A program made the translations under genes and the position numbers. A stretch of 64,000 nucleotides of DNA from Scilla litardierei. Its lineage: Eukaryota > Streptophyta > Magnoliopsida > Asparagales > Asparagaceae. The notes under the pieces are model-generated. The model ran no database searches, was not told where the DNA came from, and worked only from the letters and a program-made list of their open reading frames with translations. Where the stretch lies: NCBI GenBank assembly GCA_030789695.1, contig CM061133.1, positions 93,409,248 through 93,473,247 of the forward strand, read 5' to 3'. Numbering within the stretch: position 1 is the first letter of the stretch; each line of letters begins with the position of its first letter. Of the stretch, positions 22,244-32,790 are shown piece by piece.

Positions 22244-22637
22244 CTAGCGAATCGTGCGCTGTCGGGGAAGCCCTCTCCTCCTCCTCCTTCTTCCCCTCGG
22301 GCCCTTCAGACCCTGAGTGAGAGCGTCTCTTCCTCTCCCCCTGATGCACGGTCGATGCATAGAGACCCTGCTCGGTCGCCGCAGCGACCCCCTCCTGGGG
22401 ACAAGACTGGTAGGGGCATCAAGCTGATCCGCCACCACAGGGGTAGGTCCGTGCATGACCAGAGGCGGGGGAGGGGGAACACCTGCTGGCTCACCGTCCT
22501 GATCGATGGGTCGATCGCACGGTTCACCTCCTCCGCAGTGCGACGAGGCATGCGGCCAGAGGAACTCCACTGAGCGCCTGGAGCCCCTCGACAAATGAGT
22601 TGGTGCACGTCGCGACTGAACTCCTGGCCCGCCATCT
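22244..22637 (-). pseudogene. Middle segment of Tat1 antisense gene
   Basis: Minus-strand frame beginning MAGQEFSRDVHQLI directly after a TTTTGCAG acceptor-like site (22641 region). It lies in a proline- and charge-rich linker with at least one frame change. The composition fits the linker between a globular N-terminal domain and a C-terminal coiled coil. Confidence 0.55.
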
Positions 22638-22689
22638 CTGCAAAAGAGAGGGAAATCAGGGTATGCAAGGGGAAAAGAAAATCTAAAAG

Positions 22690-22917
22690 GGTCATTTACC
22701 AGGGGACTACAAGACGCTGTTGAGGAGGCGGCTGTCCAATAGGGGCCAGACCGATCTCTCTCCTCTATACAAGCCTACTAGAAGCCTGACCGCGGCCCGG
22801 TCAGACTCAGAAAGGGATAACTTCAACTCGTCGGCCCCCAAGTTCCCCCAACCGGTCAATATTACAACATCCTCTGGGAAAGTGACGAAGACGTAGTCGT
22901 TCTTCCAATCACCAACC
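22690..22917 (-). pseudogene. N-terminal domain of Tat1 antisense gene, part after the solo LTR
   Basis: Continues the gypsy-type domain broken at 25358: after the LTR and one copy of caacc the minus strand reads DWKNDYVFVTFPEDVV and TGWGNL, then a TAG stop near the segment end. A donor-like GT at 22699 and an acceptor at 22638 would define a short intron of about 62 nt; this is an inference. Confidence 0.65.
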
Positions 22918-25353
22918 TGTTGGGGTTTTGGCGGACCCTCAGAGCTCGGGTCTGTGTCCGTCCTAAGTCGGACGGACCACAGGGGCTTAAAGCGCAGCGA
23001 AAAAACTAAAACAAAACTTTAAGGCTAGCTAAACGATTTAGCTAGGCTTTGAGGGACTCAGAACCTAGCCCGATCTATGCCAACTTGGGGTGGATCTGAC
23101 CACCACAAGAGGGATCTACTCTACGACGACAAAATTAAATCTACACTAAAAATTGCTTAACCACATACCCGGAATCTTGGCCCTGGAGCAGACAGATGTA
23201 CCGCACCGTCTTCTGAAGCTCCTCGTAGCCGAGCCGCTTTGACTCGATCCACCTGAGCCGCCTCGCACCCTCGAACCGATCCGCCCGAACCAACTTTCGC
23301 CTCCAAGCTGATCACACGCGGTAGAAAGTTTCACTTGAGTAAAACCCGCGTCTTAGACGCCTTGATCCGAATCCAAACCCCCTTCGTAGTCTTGCTAGGA
23401 CTACTCCGGAGAATATGAAGATAGAGAGAGAGAGAGAGAATAATTTAGTCGCCGATTGAGCTTGCTCTAAAAGTCTGGAGCTACTCGATCCAGGACTTGG
23501 TGCATCTTTCAACAAAGGGAGTGCACCCCTATTTATATATGGAGTCGGCACTCCTTTCGTTGCGAGCAATGTGGGACTATTGCTAATTCGTAGAAAATTC
23601 AATTAAGCTAATTTAGCTTAATTTGAAGTTAGTGAGGTTTTCGTAAAAGCAAACGTCAACTAATTAATTCTCTTCGCTCATTAAACTTTAGACACCAAAC
23701 AAGCTATCAATCTGAAGGGCTTTGAATGGTGAATGCGTAGGAACCAACGACGACAAATTTCGACTTCGTTTGACGCCTCAAACAATTGCCCAAAGTTGGG
23801 CAAAAAATCAACTTTTGTAGCCGTCTTTTGGGATTTCAAAAACCCTAAAATTAACTTAAGTTGCCGGCGCGCCCGCTAAGCTTAGCGGGCGCCCGCCCAA
23901 GGCATGGGAGGCGGGCCGCCCGCCCGCTGGGCAGCGGGCGTGCGCCCGCTGCAAGCAGCGGGTGATGGCCCGTTGCTGCAGCGGGCTGTGCCCGCTGTGC
24001 AGCGGGTGTTAGCCTGCTGAGGCCAGCTGGCCGCGCCCGTTTCGCCCCTCCGGATGGGCTTGTTAGCCCAGTGGGTCTAACCCACCTTGCCTTGAACTGT
24101 TTTCGCATTTCTGGGCTCATTTGAGCTCTGATTTGGACGCGGTTTGAACCTGTGTTTAGACCGGGACGATCCCGTCATCCAGGTAACCCTTTCCAATATA
24201 TTTGTTCATACTAAATTTGTCGTCACCAATTTACGACACGTTTAATCATTGTTATCAGATGTAACATTTGTCCCTATTGCTATTACTACTAACTTTCACA
24301 ACAAGATTTGTGAATGTTAACTATTCAATATCATCAAATGATATTTCTCTCTATTTATCTTCATATTACTAAGACACGAACGCTACTCGGTGTGAGACCC
24401 TACAGCCTGACCTTACTACAGGTTGGGGCTCGGAACACCTGGACGACGATCACCACGAGCAGTAGGTGTCGTCCCTGTTTCAGAATCATCATAACGTGAT
24501 CGACCCTTTGACAAAAGCATCATTGGGTTTACTTTGGCTATGTCAGTGATGAATGCCGTTAGCTATAGTCCCTTCGTCAAGACTGTGTTCCTGTTGGCCT
24601 AGGGTATGGTTTACTGTCAACCCTATTAGACAACATTGGTCAGAATACGGTGGTCTTTGTTGTATTCACGTTGTACTTCTTACAACGTACCCTGGCGGAG
24701 GACTAACATAAAGACCGTACTGAGCCTGTAACACTAACTTCCCTTTAAGGAAAGTGACGAATCCCATCTTAGTCATCTACTCACCTCGAGAGATTCAGGT
24801 GCAATCCAACCTAAGATCTTTCAGCAGGCCTAGCCTCGAAGCTAGATCATGGGTCTAGGCTACACTGTTCACTCACAGGTTAGTACAAATGACTTCAGGT
24901 CATAAGGACCAGCTTTACCTATCATCACTCTAGAGTTATTAAAGACAGTTTTGTTAAAGTTAACCATTTAATAACTCTAATTTGGTCGTTCAGTGAACTC
25001 ATTCTCCAATGAGCACATGTGTCTCGTCTCCGACTTCACCAAGTCGAATGACTATGAGATCATCATTACCTTAAGGTAAGACTAATGCACAGTGGTCTAT
25101 CCGATGTGTCGATATCCAGTTCTCGACACATCTATGACCATGAACCGTTTAAGACTTACGTTTCTATTCGGTCTCTTACTTACTCAAAATCGAGATCTTA
25201 TTTAGATACGTAAGGACCTAACTATAAGTCTATGGATATTATCTAAGTATATTAATACGAACGATTTTATACTTAGGATAATAGGTACCATATTTAGTAT
25301 GAACAAGATGTATACTTAGGATAAATTGCCTTATGGGCATATATCTTCCTACA
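22918..25353 (-). mobile_element. Solo LTR of element A family, minus strand
   Basis: 2436 bp, homologous in reverse to 4118-6643. It starts TGTTGGGG and ends CCTACA, flanked by perfect 5-bp duplication caacc (22913-22917, 25354-25358). No interior sequence remains, as expected after recombination between two LTRs. It carries the GC palindrome array (23871-24025, including a perfect 20-bp palindrome at 23871-23890) and a minus-strand TATA box at 23531-23539. It interrupts the antisense coding region of Tat1. Confidence 0.95.
23871..24025. repeat. GC-rich palindrome array in the solo LTR
   Basis: The perfect palindrome GCCCGCTAAGCTTAGCGGGC lies at 23871-23890, followed by CCCGCTG/CAGCGGG units. 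It is the counterpart of 5427-5702 but with fewer and differently placed units, so the array evolves by gain and loss of palindromes. Confidence 0.8.
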
Positions 25354-25358
25354 CAACC

Positions 25359-25930
25359 TAGCGAGGCAAACCCAGTAGACATTCTCCCCCCGCTCGGGGA
25401 CAGATATAAAGCCATGTCCCCAGAGCAACAGCTCGGACTTTGAAATGGTAAAAGAAGAGCGGCAAGGTCGGCTCCAACCTGTGCATGTGGCAGATCATGA
25501 TGAAACCGACCAGAGCCAGCATCGAATCTGGGGTCAGTTGGCATAAAGCCACCACCAAGAATTCCAGTACCCGAATGATGAAGGGATGGAGGGGAAAGCG
25601 AAGACCCGTCTGGAACATCTCCATATACACCCCGACCTCGCGGTTCCTGGGGAAACAGATCCTCTCATCCGCAAATGGCACCCGAATGCCATACGGGTAA
25701 GTGAGGTATTCCACCCTAATTATTTTGACGATGGAATATGAGATGGTGGAAGTCGACTCGAGGATTACCGAAGGGACACCAGACTCTCCCGTTCCAAAAG
25801 GATCCCCTCGTTGGGCCGAATCCACAAATAGCAAACCCTTGCCCTTATCAGGGAGCAACCTGGGCTCAGAGGAGCCGCCTGGCCTAAGCGACGGGGCCCC
25901 TATCCTGAATGCCATCACCAATGGAACCAA
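25359..25930 (-). pseudogene. N-terminal gypsy-type domain of Tat1 antisense gene
   Basis: Minus-strand frame with the signature of the plant 'putative gypsy type transposon' domain (Pfam PF04195): EMFQTGLRFPLHPFIIRVLEFL, VALCQLTPDSMLALVGFIMICHMH and the YICPRAGGE end, near residues 100-180. Biochemical function is not established. Antisense genes of this kind downstream of the coding region are known in Tat-lineage elements such as Grande and Retand. The frame is cut exactly by the solo LTR insertion. A TATA-like box lies about 150 bp upstream. Confidence 0.8.
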
Positions 25931-26074
25931 TCGAAAGTAGGAGCAAGAGAAGGGGATTACCTTGCAAAGTTCGAAGAAGATAACATCGAAAGAGGGAACG
26001 AAGAAGAACTTGCCAACAAAGGGAGAGTAGAAGCCGATTCAGGAAACACGAGAAAAGAAATCCAAACCCCAAGG

Positions 26075-26083
26075 GTTTTATAC
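26075..26083 (-). promoter_or_regulatory. Putative TATA box of the Tat1 antisense gene
   Basis: GTATAAAAC on the minus strand, about 150 bp before the antisense start region. No other TATA-like sequence was seen between it and the ATG. Suggests the antisense gene has its own promoter near the 3' LTR. Confidence 0.5.
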
Positions 26084-26299
26084 GGGAAGCAACTTCGAAT
26101 CCAAGTCGTTCAAAAAGGGACACGTGGCGACATCTTGCAGAACACGTCACTTCGAATCCTGCTCCCTATGAGTGGGAGAATTCCAACCTGACATCACCAT
26201 GATGATTTTCATTTAATGCGTCGCCTCGACTAATGCACCCATCAGATCCATACGAATCACATCCCTTGGACCGAACCGTCAAAATTGAAACTGCCCGAG

Positions 26300-26312
26300 C
26301 GATGGGGGCAAT
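26300..26312 (+). other. Polypurine tract of Tat1
   Basis: The sequence cgatgggggcaat directly precedes the 3' LTR start TGATATGACC and fits the plus-strand priming site. Confidence 0.75.
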
Positions 26313-27152
26313 TGATATGACCCTCCCCAAATGGGCTAAGACAAAATAGGCTGAGTCCATGATCCGAGCCCATGGGCCAGGACGGGATTAGGCCCCGGCC
26401 TAAAAGCCCCGCGAAGGCCTCAAGCTATGGCGGCCCCAGACTGGTGTGGAGAGAACCGCTGACCCTCGTAGGTTGAGGTAACCGCCCCCCGAATTGCACC
26501 CACCTTCATTACCATTCAAGAGCCCGATTACGTCCAACTTGATGACCCATCAAAGGACGATCAAAGCGGCGGGTACGTGGGGCGAGATGGGGAAGGATGA
26601 GGGGGACGTAGGCGGTTCAGCCGCTACAAAAGGCCCAAAGATGGAAAGAAGAATGGACTGAATTCTGAATACTCTACACTCAGGTATTCTTCCCCCAGCG
26701 ACATTGTCTTCCACCTCATAATTCTCCTTCATAGACCGGCCTGAGGATTCGTGCGTCGGTCTCTCCGTGAACCACAATCGATCCCACCGGGCATCCCTCA
26801 GATCATATCTGACTTAGGCATCGAAGGGGGACTTGGTTGGAACAAAGGTCTAACCCCCTGACAAGCTTTCTCATCCGTGCATGTCAAGGAGACTCCACCT
26901 CACCGAAGTTACCCTTCGGTGCTCTATCGTCAGAGCCCAGTGATCCCAACCCCGAGCTCATTCACCTCCCCACTTGAGGAGGTCGTCGCTCTCCCAAAGC
27001 TTCCCTTCGAGATTCCGATGCACAGATCTGCGCATTCCCGATCGAGCGAACGCGCCGCTACCCGATCTCGGAGGACGCACATGTCTCACGCGACCAAGTT
27101 GACCTCCGACCCTCGAGACTACTGAACTGTGGTGAGAAAACACCTTGAAACA
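26313..27152 (+). repeat. 3' LTR of Tat1
   Basis: 840 bp, same length as the 5' LTR, with many substitutions. Ends GAAACA followed by target duplication attat. Confidence 0.9.
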
Positions 27153-27720
27153 ATTATAGTCGATGTTGTTCATAGAAGTTACAAAAATTTCAAGCGAATG
27201 TTGTCACGTCGGATGTCATCACTCTCTTGCATTTCTGAAAAGGTAAATTTTCTTGATTTAAAAAGTTCAATTTTTTTCATTCAAAATTTAGCAATGTCAC
27301 TCACATATAAATGTGAGCTTGCTCACATGATTTGCCATTACATTTAGAAGTAAGATTATCTGAGATACACATTACAACCTTTAACCCTAGATAAAGTGCT
27401 GAGTATTGGGATTTATATGCATTTAATATAGTTAACACATCTTCTTCAAAATAATGGCATGTTATTTGGCACTCTTTATCTCTATGATTTATGGATATAA
27501 ATATGTATATGAGTACATAAATATTTAATTTCATAAATAAAGTCAACATATTATGTGAGGAAATTAGGCTCATAATGAGATTATGAAAATAAGGCCTAAT
27601 CTCCTAGCCAATTAAGGTGAAATACATCATGAAAGAGCTTGTATGTGCTGGATGAAGAATAGCTTCATAGAACAACTCCTCGAAATGCATCTACATGATC
27701 ACATACTCTCACTGTCAATA
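27153..27720. other. Flank of Tat1, AT-rich, no gene recognised
   Basis: Right continuation of the pre-insertion site. Short frames have no recognisable domain. Removing Tat1 joins 16890 to 27158 and would give the ancestral empty site. Confidence 0.4.
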
Positions 27721-28749
27721 GTATGGGGAAAATTAGGGAAATAGCGGAAGCAATGCCACTTCAAAGGAGGATATCTACCCAACAATCGTTACGTCGCGAT
27801 CTTTCAGAGATACGATACGATAGCACAATATACAACCAAAGCAAGCAATACACAAAGTAACTAAAGCAGGAAAGCAACAAAGTCAAGCGACACAGAGTTT
27901 ATCCTAGTTCGGCCCACTAACAGCACCTACGTCCATCTTCCCAATGATGGTTTCCGCCGTATGATCAGAGAGACTTACACCGACTTCCTGCAATCTTCTT
28001 CAACAAAAGAGAACACTGATAACTCCAAACGTGGAGTTCAAACTCTAATCACAAAATCCAATGGAGATCTCAAATCTCACCAAAAGAGAAGAAAACAAAA
28101 TCTCTCACCAAAATTCCTCAAGCCAAAAAGAGAGATAACAAGAGGATGATTACAATAAAATTTCACAAAGAAATCTCAATAAGTCACTCACCAAAACATG
28201 CCCCAAAGCTTCAAGACTCACGCGGACAAAGAAACTTGATGAAAACACATGCTCTCTCCAAAATAAACCCAAAGATTGTTTAAATAGCTCCATGGGTCGT
28301 GTGGAATCTCAGTCGTCTGATTAGATTAGGTTTTAGATCAAAACCCTAATGTAAACCACGTATTCGGGCCAACTACAAGAGACACGACAGTGCCAGCAAG
28401 TGGCACAGATATGTTAGGCCTGCAAAAGAAACTGCTAACTTTGGTGACACGACCGTGCTGCCATCGGTGTTACAGTCTGACTCTCAGTTTTGGTGACACG
28501 GTCATGTTGTACGGCCGTGTTGCAGTCTGTTCCTCTGTAAAACAAGGCACATCCATGCTGACCATAGCATGGCTGCGTTAAGCCCAACACGTAAATTTGA
28601 AGCACAAAACAACAAACTCTACCATGCTTCAAATTTCATCCAACAAACCTTGTCATCAAAGGCTTTTCACTGCTCTATCCAGATTCCAGACCTCTTCATC
28701 TGATCAAGGAAACACCAACCTGTCATCGGGAACCGTGCCCTTTGGCACA
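27721..28749 (-). repeat. LTR-like fragment, probably minus strand, boundaries unclear
   Basis: Contains the motif gtttatcctagttcggccca followed by cctacgtcca, a phrase common in plant LTRs. A minus-strand TATA-like TATTTAAA lies at 28279-28286, and a cluster of dyads at 28388-28572 (GTGCCA-spacer-TGGCAC, CACGACCGTG, CGGCCGTG, CCATGCT-spacer-AGCATGG). In minus orientation the dyads lie about 100 bp upstream of the TATA-like box. No partner LTR or target duplication was found. Confidence 0.4.
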
Positions 28750-29232
28750 TCAACACTCTAAGACACCTTTCGAGCCCAAACTCCCTTTGAGCTTGAAGAA
28801 CTGAACCATGCTTACCACCCTATCTGTAATGATATCTCTCTTTGAGATTGACACCACGACCTCATGCTCCATCATCGACTGAACTGACACTAAACCTTCG
28901 TCTTTTAAAGTACCCGAAGTCATTCCATGGCTGTACTCCATAGTAGTTGCCAAAGTTGATTCTCCTCTACCCTTTGAGGAAGCACCAGGCACTGCCTTCC
29001 CCAAATATGAAGTAAGGGCAACATCTTCATCTAGCTTCGACGACCTCAACTCACAACCTTTGCATTTAACTGTCCAATAGGACTTCACCACAGCACCACC
29101 ACGATCTCTATGAGATCCACTACTCCTAGTCATCTTTGAGTCACAAGGGCTGTGCACTCCAGATGATCCCTTGGACGAACCATATCTCGCCCACCTTAAG
29201 CCATGCCACACACACCTGCTGAGTGAGTGCAC
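28750..29232 (-). CDS. Unrecognised 160-codon frame next to the LTR-like fragment
   Basis: Minus-strand frame of 160 codons, serine/glycine/lysine-rich in the middle, no recognised domain. It could be the start of an element interior adjoining the LTR-like fragment or a chance frame. No zinc knuckle or catalytic motif is visible. Listed because it is the only longer frame in this stretch; function unknown. Confidence 0.25.
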   Translation of the reverse strand: MHSLSRCVWHGLRWARYGSSKGSSGVHSPCDSKMTRSSGSHRDRGGAVVKSYWTVKCKGCELRSSKLDEDVALTSYLGKAVPGASSKGRGESTLATTMEYSHGMTSGTLKDEGLVSVQSMMEHEVVVSISKRDIITDRVVSMVQFFKLKGSLGSKGVLEC

Positions 29233-29389
29233 ATCAGTGTGCTACAACTGCTCTACCCGAATACCCAACTTCTTCTTGCACTCAGTAATGCATCCTCCTG
29301 AGGACTGTAACTCTACCCGAAGCCACCCGGTCGTGGCGGTAACTACAACAGGCGTGAATGACATTACTCCCGCCATGATTCAAGCTAAG

Positions 29390-30492
29390 GAACCGAGGGA
29401 GTAAATTTTGGTTGAGAAGGAACCGGTCAATGAAGAGGAGGACCCAAAAGCGGCAAGCAATGATGAAAAATCTGAAATGAAGGAGCCACGAGAGGAGCGA
29501 ACATATATGCCACCGGTACCATTTCCAACGGTTGGTGAAGGCAAGGATTGAGAAGAGGCTCGTCAAATTTCTGGAGTACTTACGAGGAGTAAGCTTGAAC
29601 ATCACGTTCTTAGATGCAATCGTCGAAATCCCGTCATATGCAAAGTTTCTCAAGGATTTGATCGTAGGAAAGAAGCGAACGGGAAGGGTCAAGTTAGCCG
29701 AGCAAGGTTCGTGGTTCACCAATAAAGAGAAGATGCCGACCAAGTTGAAAGATCCCAGTAGTTTCCAAATCCCTTGCACGCTTAGAGGAGTCCCCCTACA
29801 AAAAGCCTTAGTAGATTTGGGGGCAAGTGTGAGCCTCATGCCCCTCGCGATGTTCAAGAAACTAAATATGGGGACCGACCTCAAGGCCACCGACATGAAA
29901 ATACATCTGTCGATGGGCGAATCACTAGGCCGGTGGGGATAGCAGAATATGTCCCGCTGCAAGTACCAGGTGGACTTTGCTTGTCGTGCGACATCATGGT
30001 GATGGAAATTAGAGATGAGGGGATACATCGTTGATACTTGGATGGCCCTTCCTAGCCACTGCCAGAGTAATTGTAGATGTGAGGGAAGGAACCTTGTCCC
30101 TCAACGTTGGCGATGTAGCAGTTGAGCTCCATATCCCGAGGATGATGAAGCGTATGCACTGGCCAGAGAAAGTGGACTACGTGGACCTCCTCCACGAGGT
30201 CATTGACGATGCCATGCCATTTTCAATTTGAGCCAAGCACGATGACAACCTTGAAGAGATCCAAATTGCCAAGGACGATGAGATGATGGGAGACCCATCG
30301 GATCCTCTTACAGATGAAGAGAAGGAAAACGCTGATGTTGTTAAGATTAGAGAGCTATGCAAGCACTCTACGGTGAGGCACGTGAAGGAAGCGCCACCGA
30401 CGAACAAATTCTCACTGCCGGTCAAGAAGAAGGAAGACAAGAGCTCAAGCTTGGGGGAGTCATCTATCACTACTACCCATGATGAGGGGTAG
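29390..30492 (+). pseudogene. Athila-like gag C-terminus and protease remnant, element D
   Basis: After PPVPFPTV near 29511-29534 the frame shifts. The main frame then has LVKFLEYLRGVSLNITFLDA and EIPSYAKFLKDLIVGKKR, a conserved Athila Gag end. The aspartic protease core follows: KLKDPSSFQIPC, ALVDLGASVSLMPLAMFKKL (active site D-L-G-A, the Athila form). After two further frameshifts comes ILGWPFLATARVIVDVREG at 30033-30090. A stop at 30229 is followed in the same frame by an acidic stretch to 30492. Instead of leading into RT, the sequence passes to post-polymerase DNA. Confidence 0.8.
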
Positions 30493-30926
30493 CCGAGGAA
30501 AGCCGACGAAAATCAACAAGTGAACCCACGTGGCCTTCCCGGCAAGTTTAACATGTGCATCTCCTATGCGCCAAACATCGAGCATTAATCACGAATCTTA
30601 AGGGGTTGAGCTCAAGACCTTAAACTTGCGCTTTTCAGAAGGCAACCCGACGGTTCTATCTCATTTTTAGTTGAATTTTTCCTTTAATTTTTGTTTTAGA
30701 TCTTTATTAGTGTATAGAGTCAAGAGTCTAAGAAAAAACCTGACAACAGGCTACGCTTTTCGTTTCAGGAAAAGGACGATAGGAGGCCATATGAACGGAA
30801 GACGACCATGGCGATAGGGAGCACTCCAGGGATGCGCTCAAATGCCAAGGGGAGGAAGAAACTGACGGGAGGAAGGAAATCAGAAAGTGACGCAAAAACA
30901 GAGAGTTGGAGCTGAAAACAGCAGCC

Positions 30927-31222
30927 CACTCGACCGAGTGACATTTTCACTAGGCCGAGTGAAGACCCTACCCGGTCGAGTAGGGTACTACACAGGAAAG
31001 TATCGAAAACCCCTCTATGTAAACTACATGCCACTCGGCCTAGTGAATTTTTCACTCGGCCAAGTGAATCTGACACTTTCAGCACTTCAAATGCCTTGAG
31101 TAGACTAGCCACTCAGCCGAGTGACTTTGTCACTCGACCAAGTGATAGTTCCCACTAGGCCGAGTCGGTACATATATGAAAATTTTTAAATTTCACGAAA
31201 CGACTGCCACTCGACCGAATGG
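30927..31222. repeat. Internal CACTCGGCCGAGTG palindrome array, element D
   Basis: About nine degenerate copies of the 14-bp palindrome CACTCGGCCGAGTG, for example cactcgaccgagtg at 30927-30940, cactaggccgagtg, cactcggcctagtg and cactcagccgagtg. The same motif forms the arrays of the Athila LTRs at 35948, 45872, 51473 and 59528. Confidence 0.85.
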
Positions 31223-31251
31223 TCACCGCTACCCAACCTAGTGCCTTACCC

Positions 31252-31258
31252 TATTTAA
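31252..31258 (+). promoter_or_regulatory. TATA-like box downstream of the internal array, element D
   Basis: tatttaa within ctatttaaccc, 30 bp after the last array unit. The Athila LTRs have the same word (tatttaagccc, tatttaacccc) about 85 bp after their arrays. The env-like frame starts about 490 bp downstream. Promoter activity is an inference from this parallel. Confidence 0.45.
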
Positions 31259-31742
31259 CCCAGTGTTCGGATCTCAAATTCTAAAATCTCCAAATCTCGA
31301 TCACTCATCTGAACCTTCCTCCTTCCCTACCTCGAGCTCCCTACCACTCGCCCGAGCCACCGTCACCGTGCCCAAGTGGTACGACCCCCTCACCGTCCGA
31401 CCGCCCGTCGCCGCCAATTCCTCGCAGCCGGCCGGCCCTCCTAAGCCCTAAAATCCGCCACTTTTCTCATATTTTCCCTTTTGTAAGCCCTAATCCGCCC
31501 GAATCAAAATTAAACCCCATTCATACCTATTTCTCTTAATCTTCCCCTCGATTTTTTGATATTCATTGCTAATCAATCGATTGTGTGTTTCAGGATAGCT
31601 AGGGGATATCAAATGTTGATTCGAAGCTTCAGGGGAGGCTCTTTATTGCTCGAATTGCTCGTGTGGAGTCGTGTCATGCTCTGGTAGACTCCTTCTTTAT
31701 TATTATCACTTTGCGGTAGTTTGCATGCTGCACGGCATCACC

Positions 31743-32790
31743 ATGCCCCCACGAACTAGGTCCCGTGTGCGGGAGCCCGCTGCCAAGCGAAGGAAGACTA
31801 GCGACGCTGGTTCTTCTTCCGCTGGAGCGGACTCCCCACCTCCTAGCGACCCACCACCCTCACGTCTGCCTCCTACCACACCCATTCCACCCCCACCAGA
31901 ACAGCCCGTTGCGGCTATCGACATGATGAGGATCACTTTCAGAGATGACGCACACCGTGCCAGATTTCAAAGAATCTCACATCGATCGATAGTCTCCTCT
32001 AGGTTTGCGCACATAGCTGATCTTGAGAGCCTAGGGGTATTCAAGGGGCTACTCTAGTTGTATGACAATGTGGGGTGGCACGATTTTCTTTCGGTGTCGG
32101 CGGACACCTACGTCCAACCGACCCTCGAGGTCCTGAGTTCTATTCGTATGACTCCCAGGGGTTGCATGTTTTGTCTGATGGATCATGAGTACGAGATCAC
32201 TCTCGATATGCTCCGAGCCTATTTCCATTGGCCCCCTGTCCCAGACCCTGATCCACTTTTAGTCCCACGCACCACACCCCTCCTTCCTTTGATACCCATG
32301 CATTATGGACCTTGATCACGCGATCACAACTTACCTTTGACCCTAGACGGGCCAAGGCCTCCTCTATCGTCCACACATGCCTCTGTATTGCTCAGTGCCT
32401 TATGGCGACCACTTTTCTTGCGAGGTATGAGCCTGGGACGATGTCTATGCCTGAGCTCTATATGCTCTATGTGACACAGACGTCTTAGTCACTGTCGTTC
32501 AGATTGATATCGCTAGTTGGTATCTAGACCGCATCATTTCCTCTGTCACCACCAGGACGGCGATCTGTTGTGGCGGTCTGATTACACTGCTAGCTCCTTT
32601 GTGCGGGGTTGAGCTCCCAGCTGGTTTGCTTCAACCCACGGGCCACACTTTCCTTTCCATAGACGTTATGTCCCGCATGAGGATGCTGCATCCTCATGGT
32701 CAGTACCACTGGATTTGGCTGCACGGTCCATTTGCTGGTGATTATATGGTGCTTTCGAGCCCTGCTTGGACCCACATTTGACCCACTAGT
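31743..32790 (+). pseudogene. Athila env-like/post-pol protein remnant, element D
   Basis: Starts MPPRTRSRVREPAAKRRKTS (basic N-terminus), then a proline-rich stretch and the conserved part HRSIVSSRFAHIADLESLGV. An in-frame TAG at 32055 is followed by LYDNVGWHDFLSVSADTYVQ, TLEVLSSI and YEITLDMLRAYFHWP. After frame changes ICCGGLITLLAPLCGVELP follows near 32560. This order matches the protein after pol in Athila elements, often called env-like and related to the 'putative plant transposon protein' family. No transmembrane segment or signal peptide can be shown. Function unknown; decayed by one stop and at least one frameshift. Confidence 0.65.

Larger units (their letters stand above)
16891..27152 (+). 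mobile_element. Tat1: non-autonomous Tat/Retand-like Gypsy element with nested solo LTR
   Basis: Two LTRs of exactly 840 bp (16891-17730 and 26313-27152) with perfect target duplication attat (16886-16890, 27153-27157). The interior holds a decayed Tat-type gag, a tandem-repeat block of 1.5 kb, and a gene on the opposite strand with a gypsy-type domain. No protease, RT, RNase H or integrase motif was found. The LTRs differ at about one base in seven in the stretch compared by eye (17271-17370 against 26691-26790), so the insertion is old. Without the nested solo LTR the element is about 7.8 kb. Confidence 0.9.
30493..31742 (+). other. Post-protease region of element D with internal palindrome array
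   Basis: No frame with RT or integrase motifs. Phrases near 30600-30660 resemble the text that follows integrase in Athila elements, suggesting the polymerase part was deleted. A palindrome array (30927-31222) and a TATA-like tatttaa (31252-31258) precede the env-like region. Confidence 0.5.

Noticed and set aside
29282..30028. Minus-strand frame of 248 codons
   Set aside because: Opposite strand of the Athila gag/protease remnant; no motif of its own.
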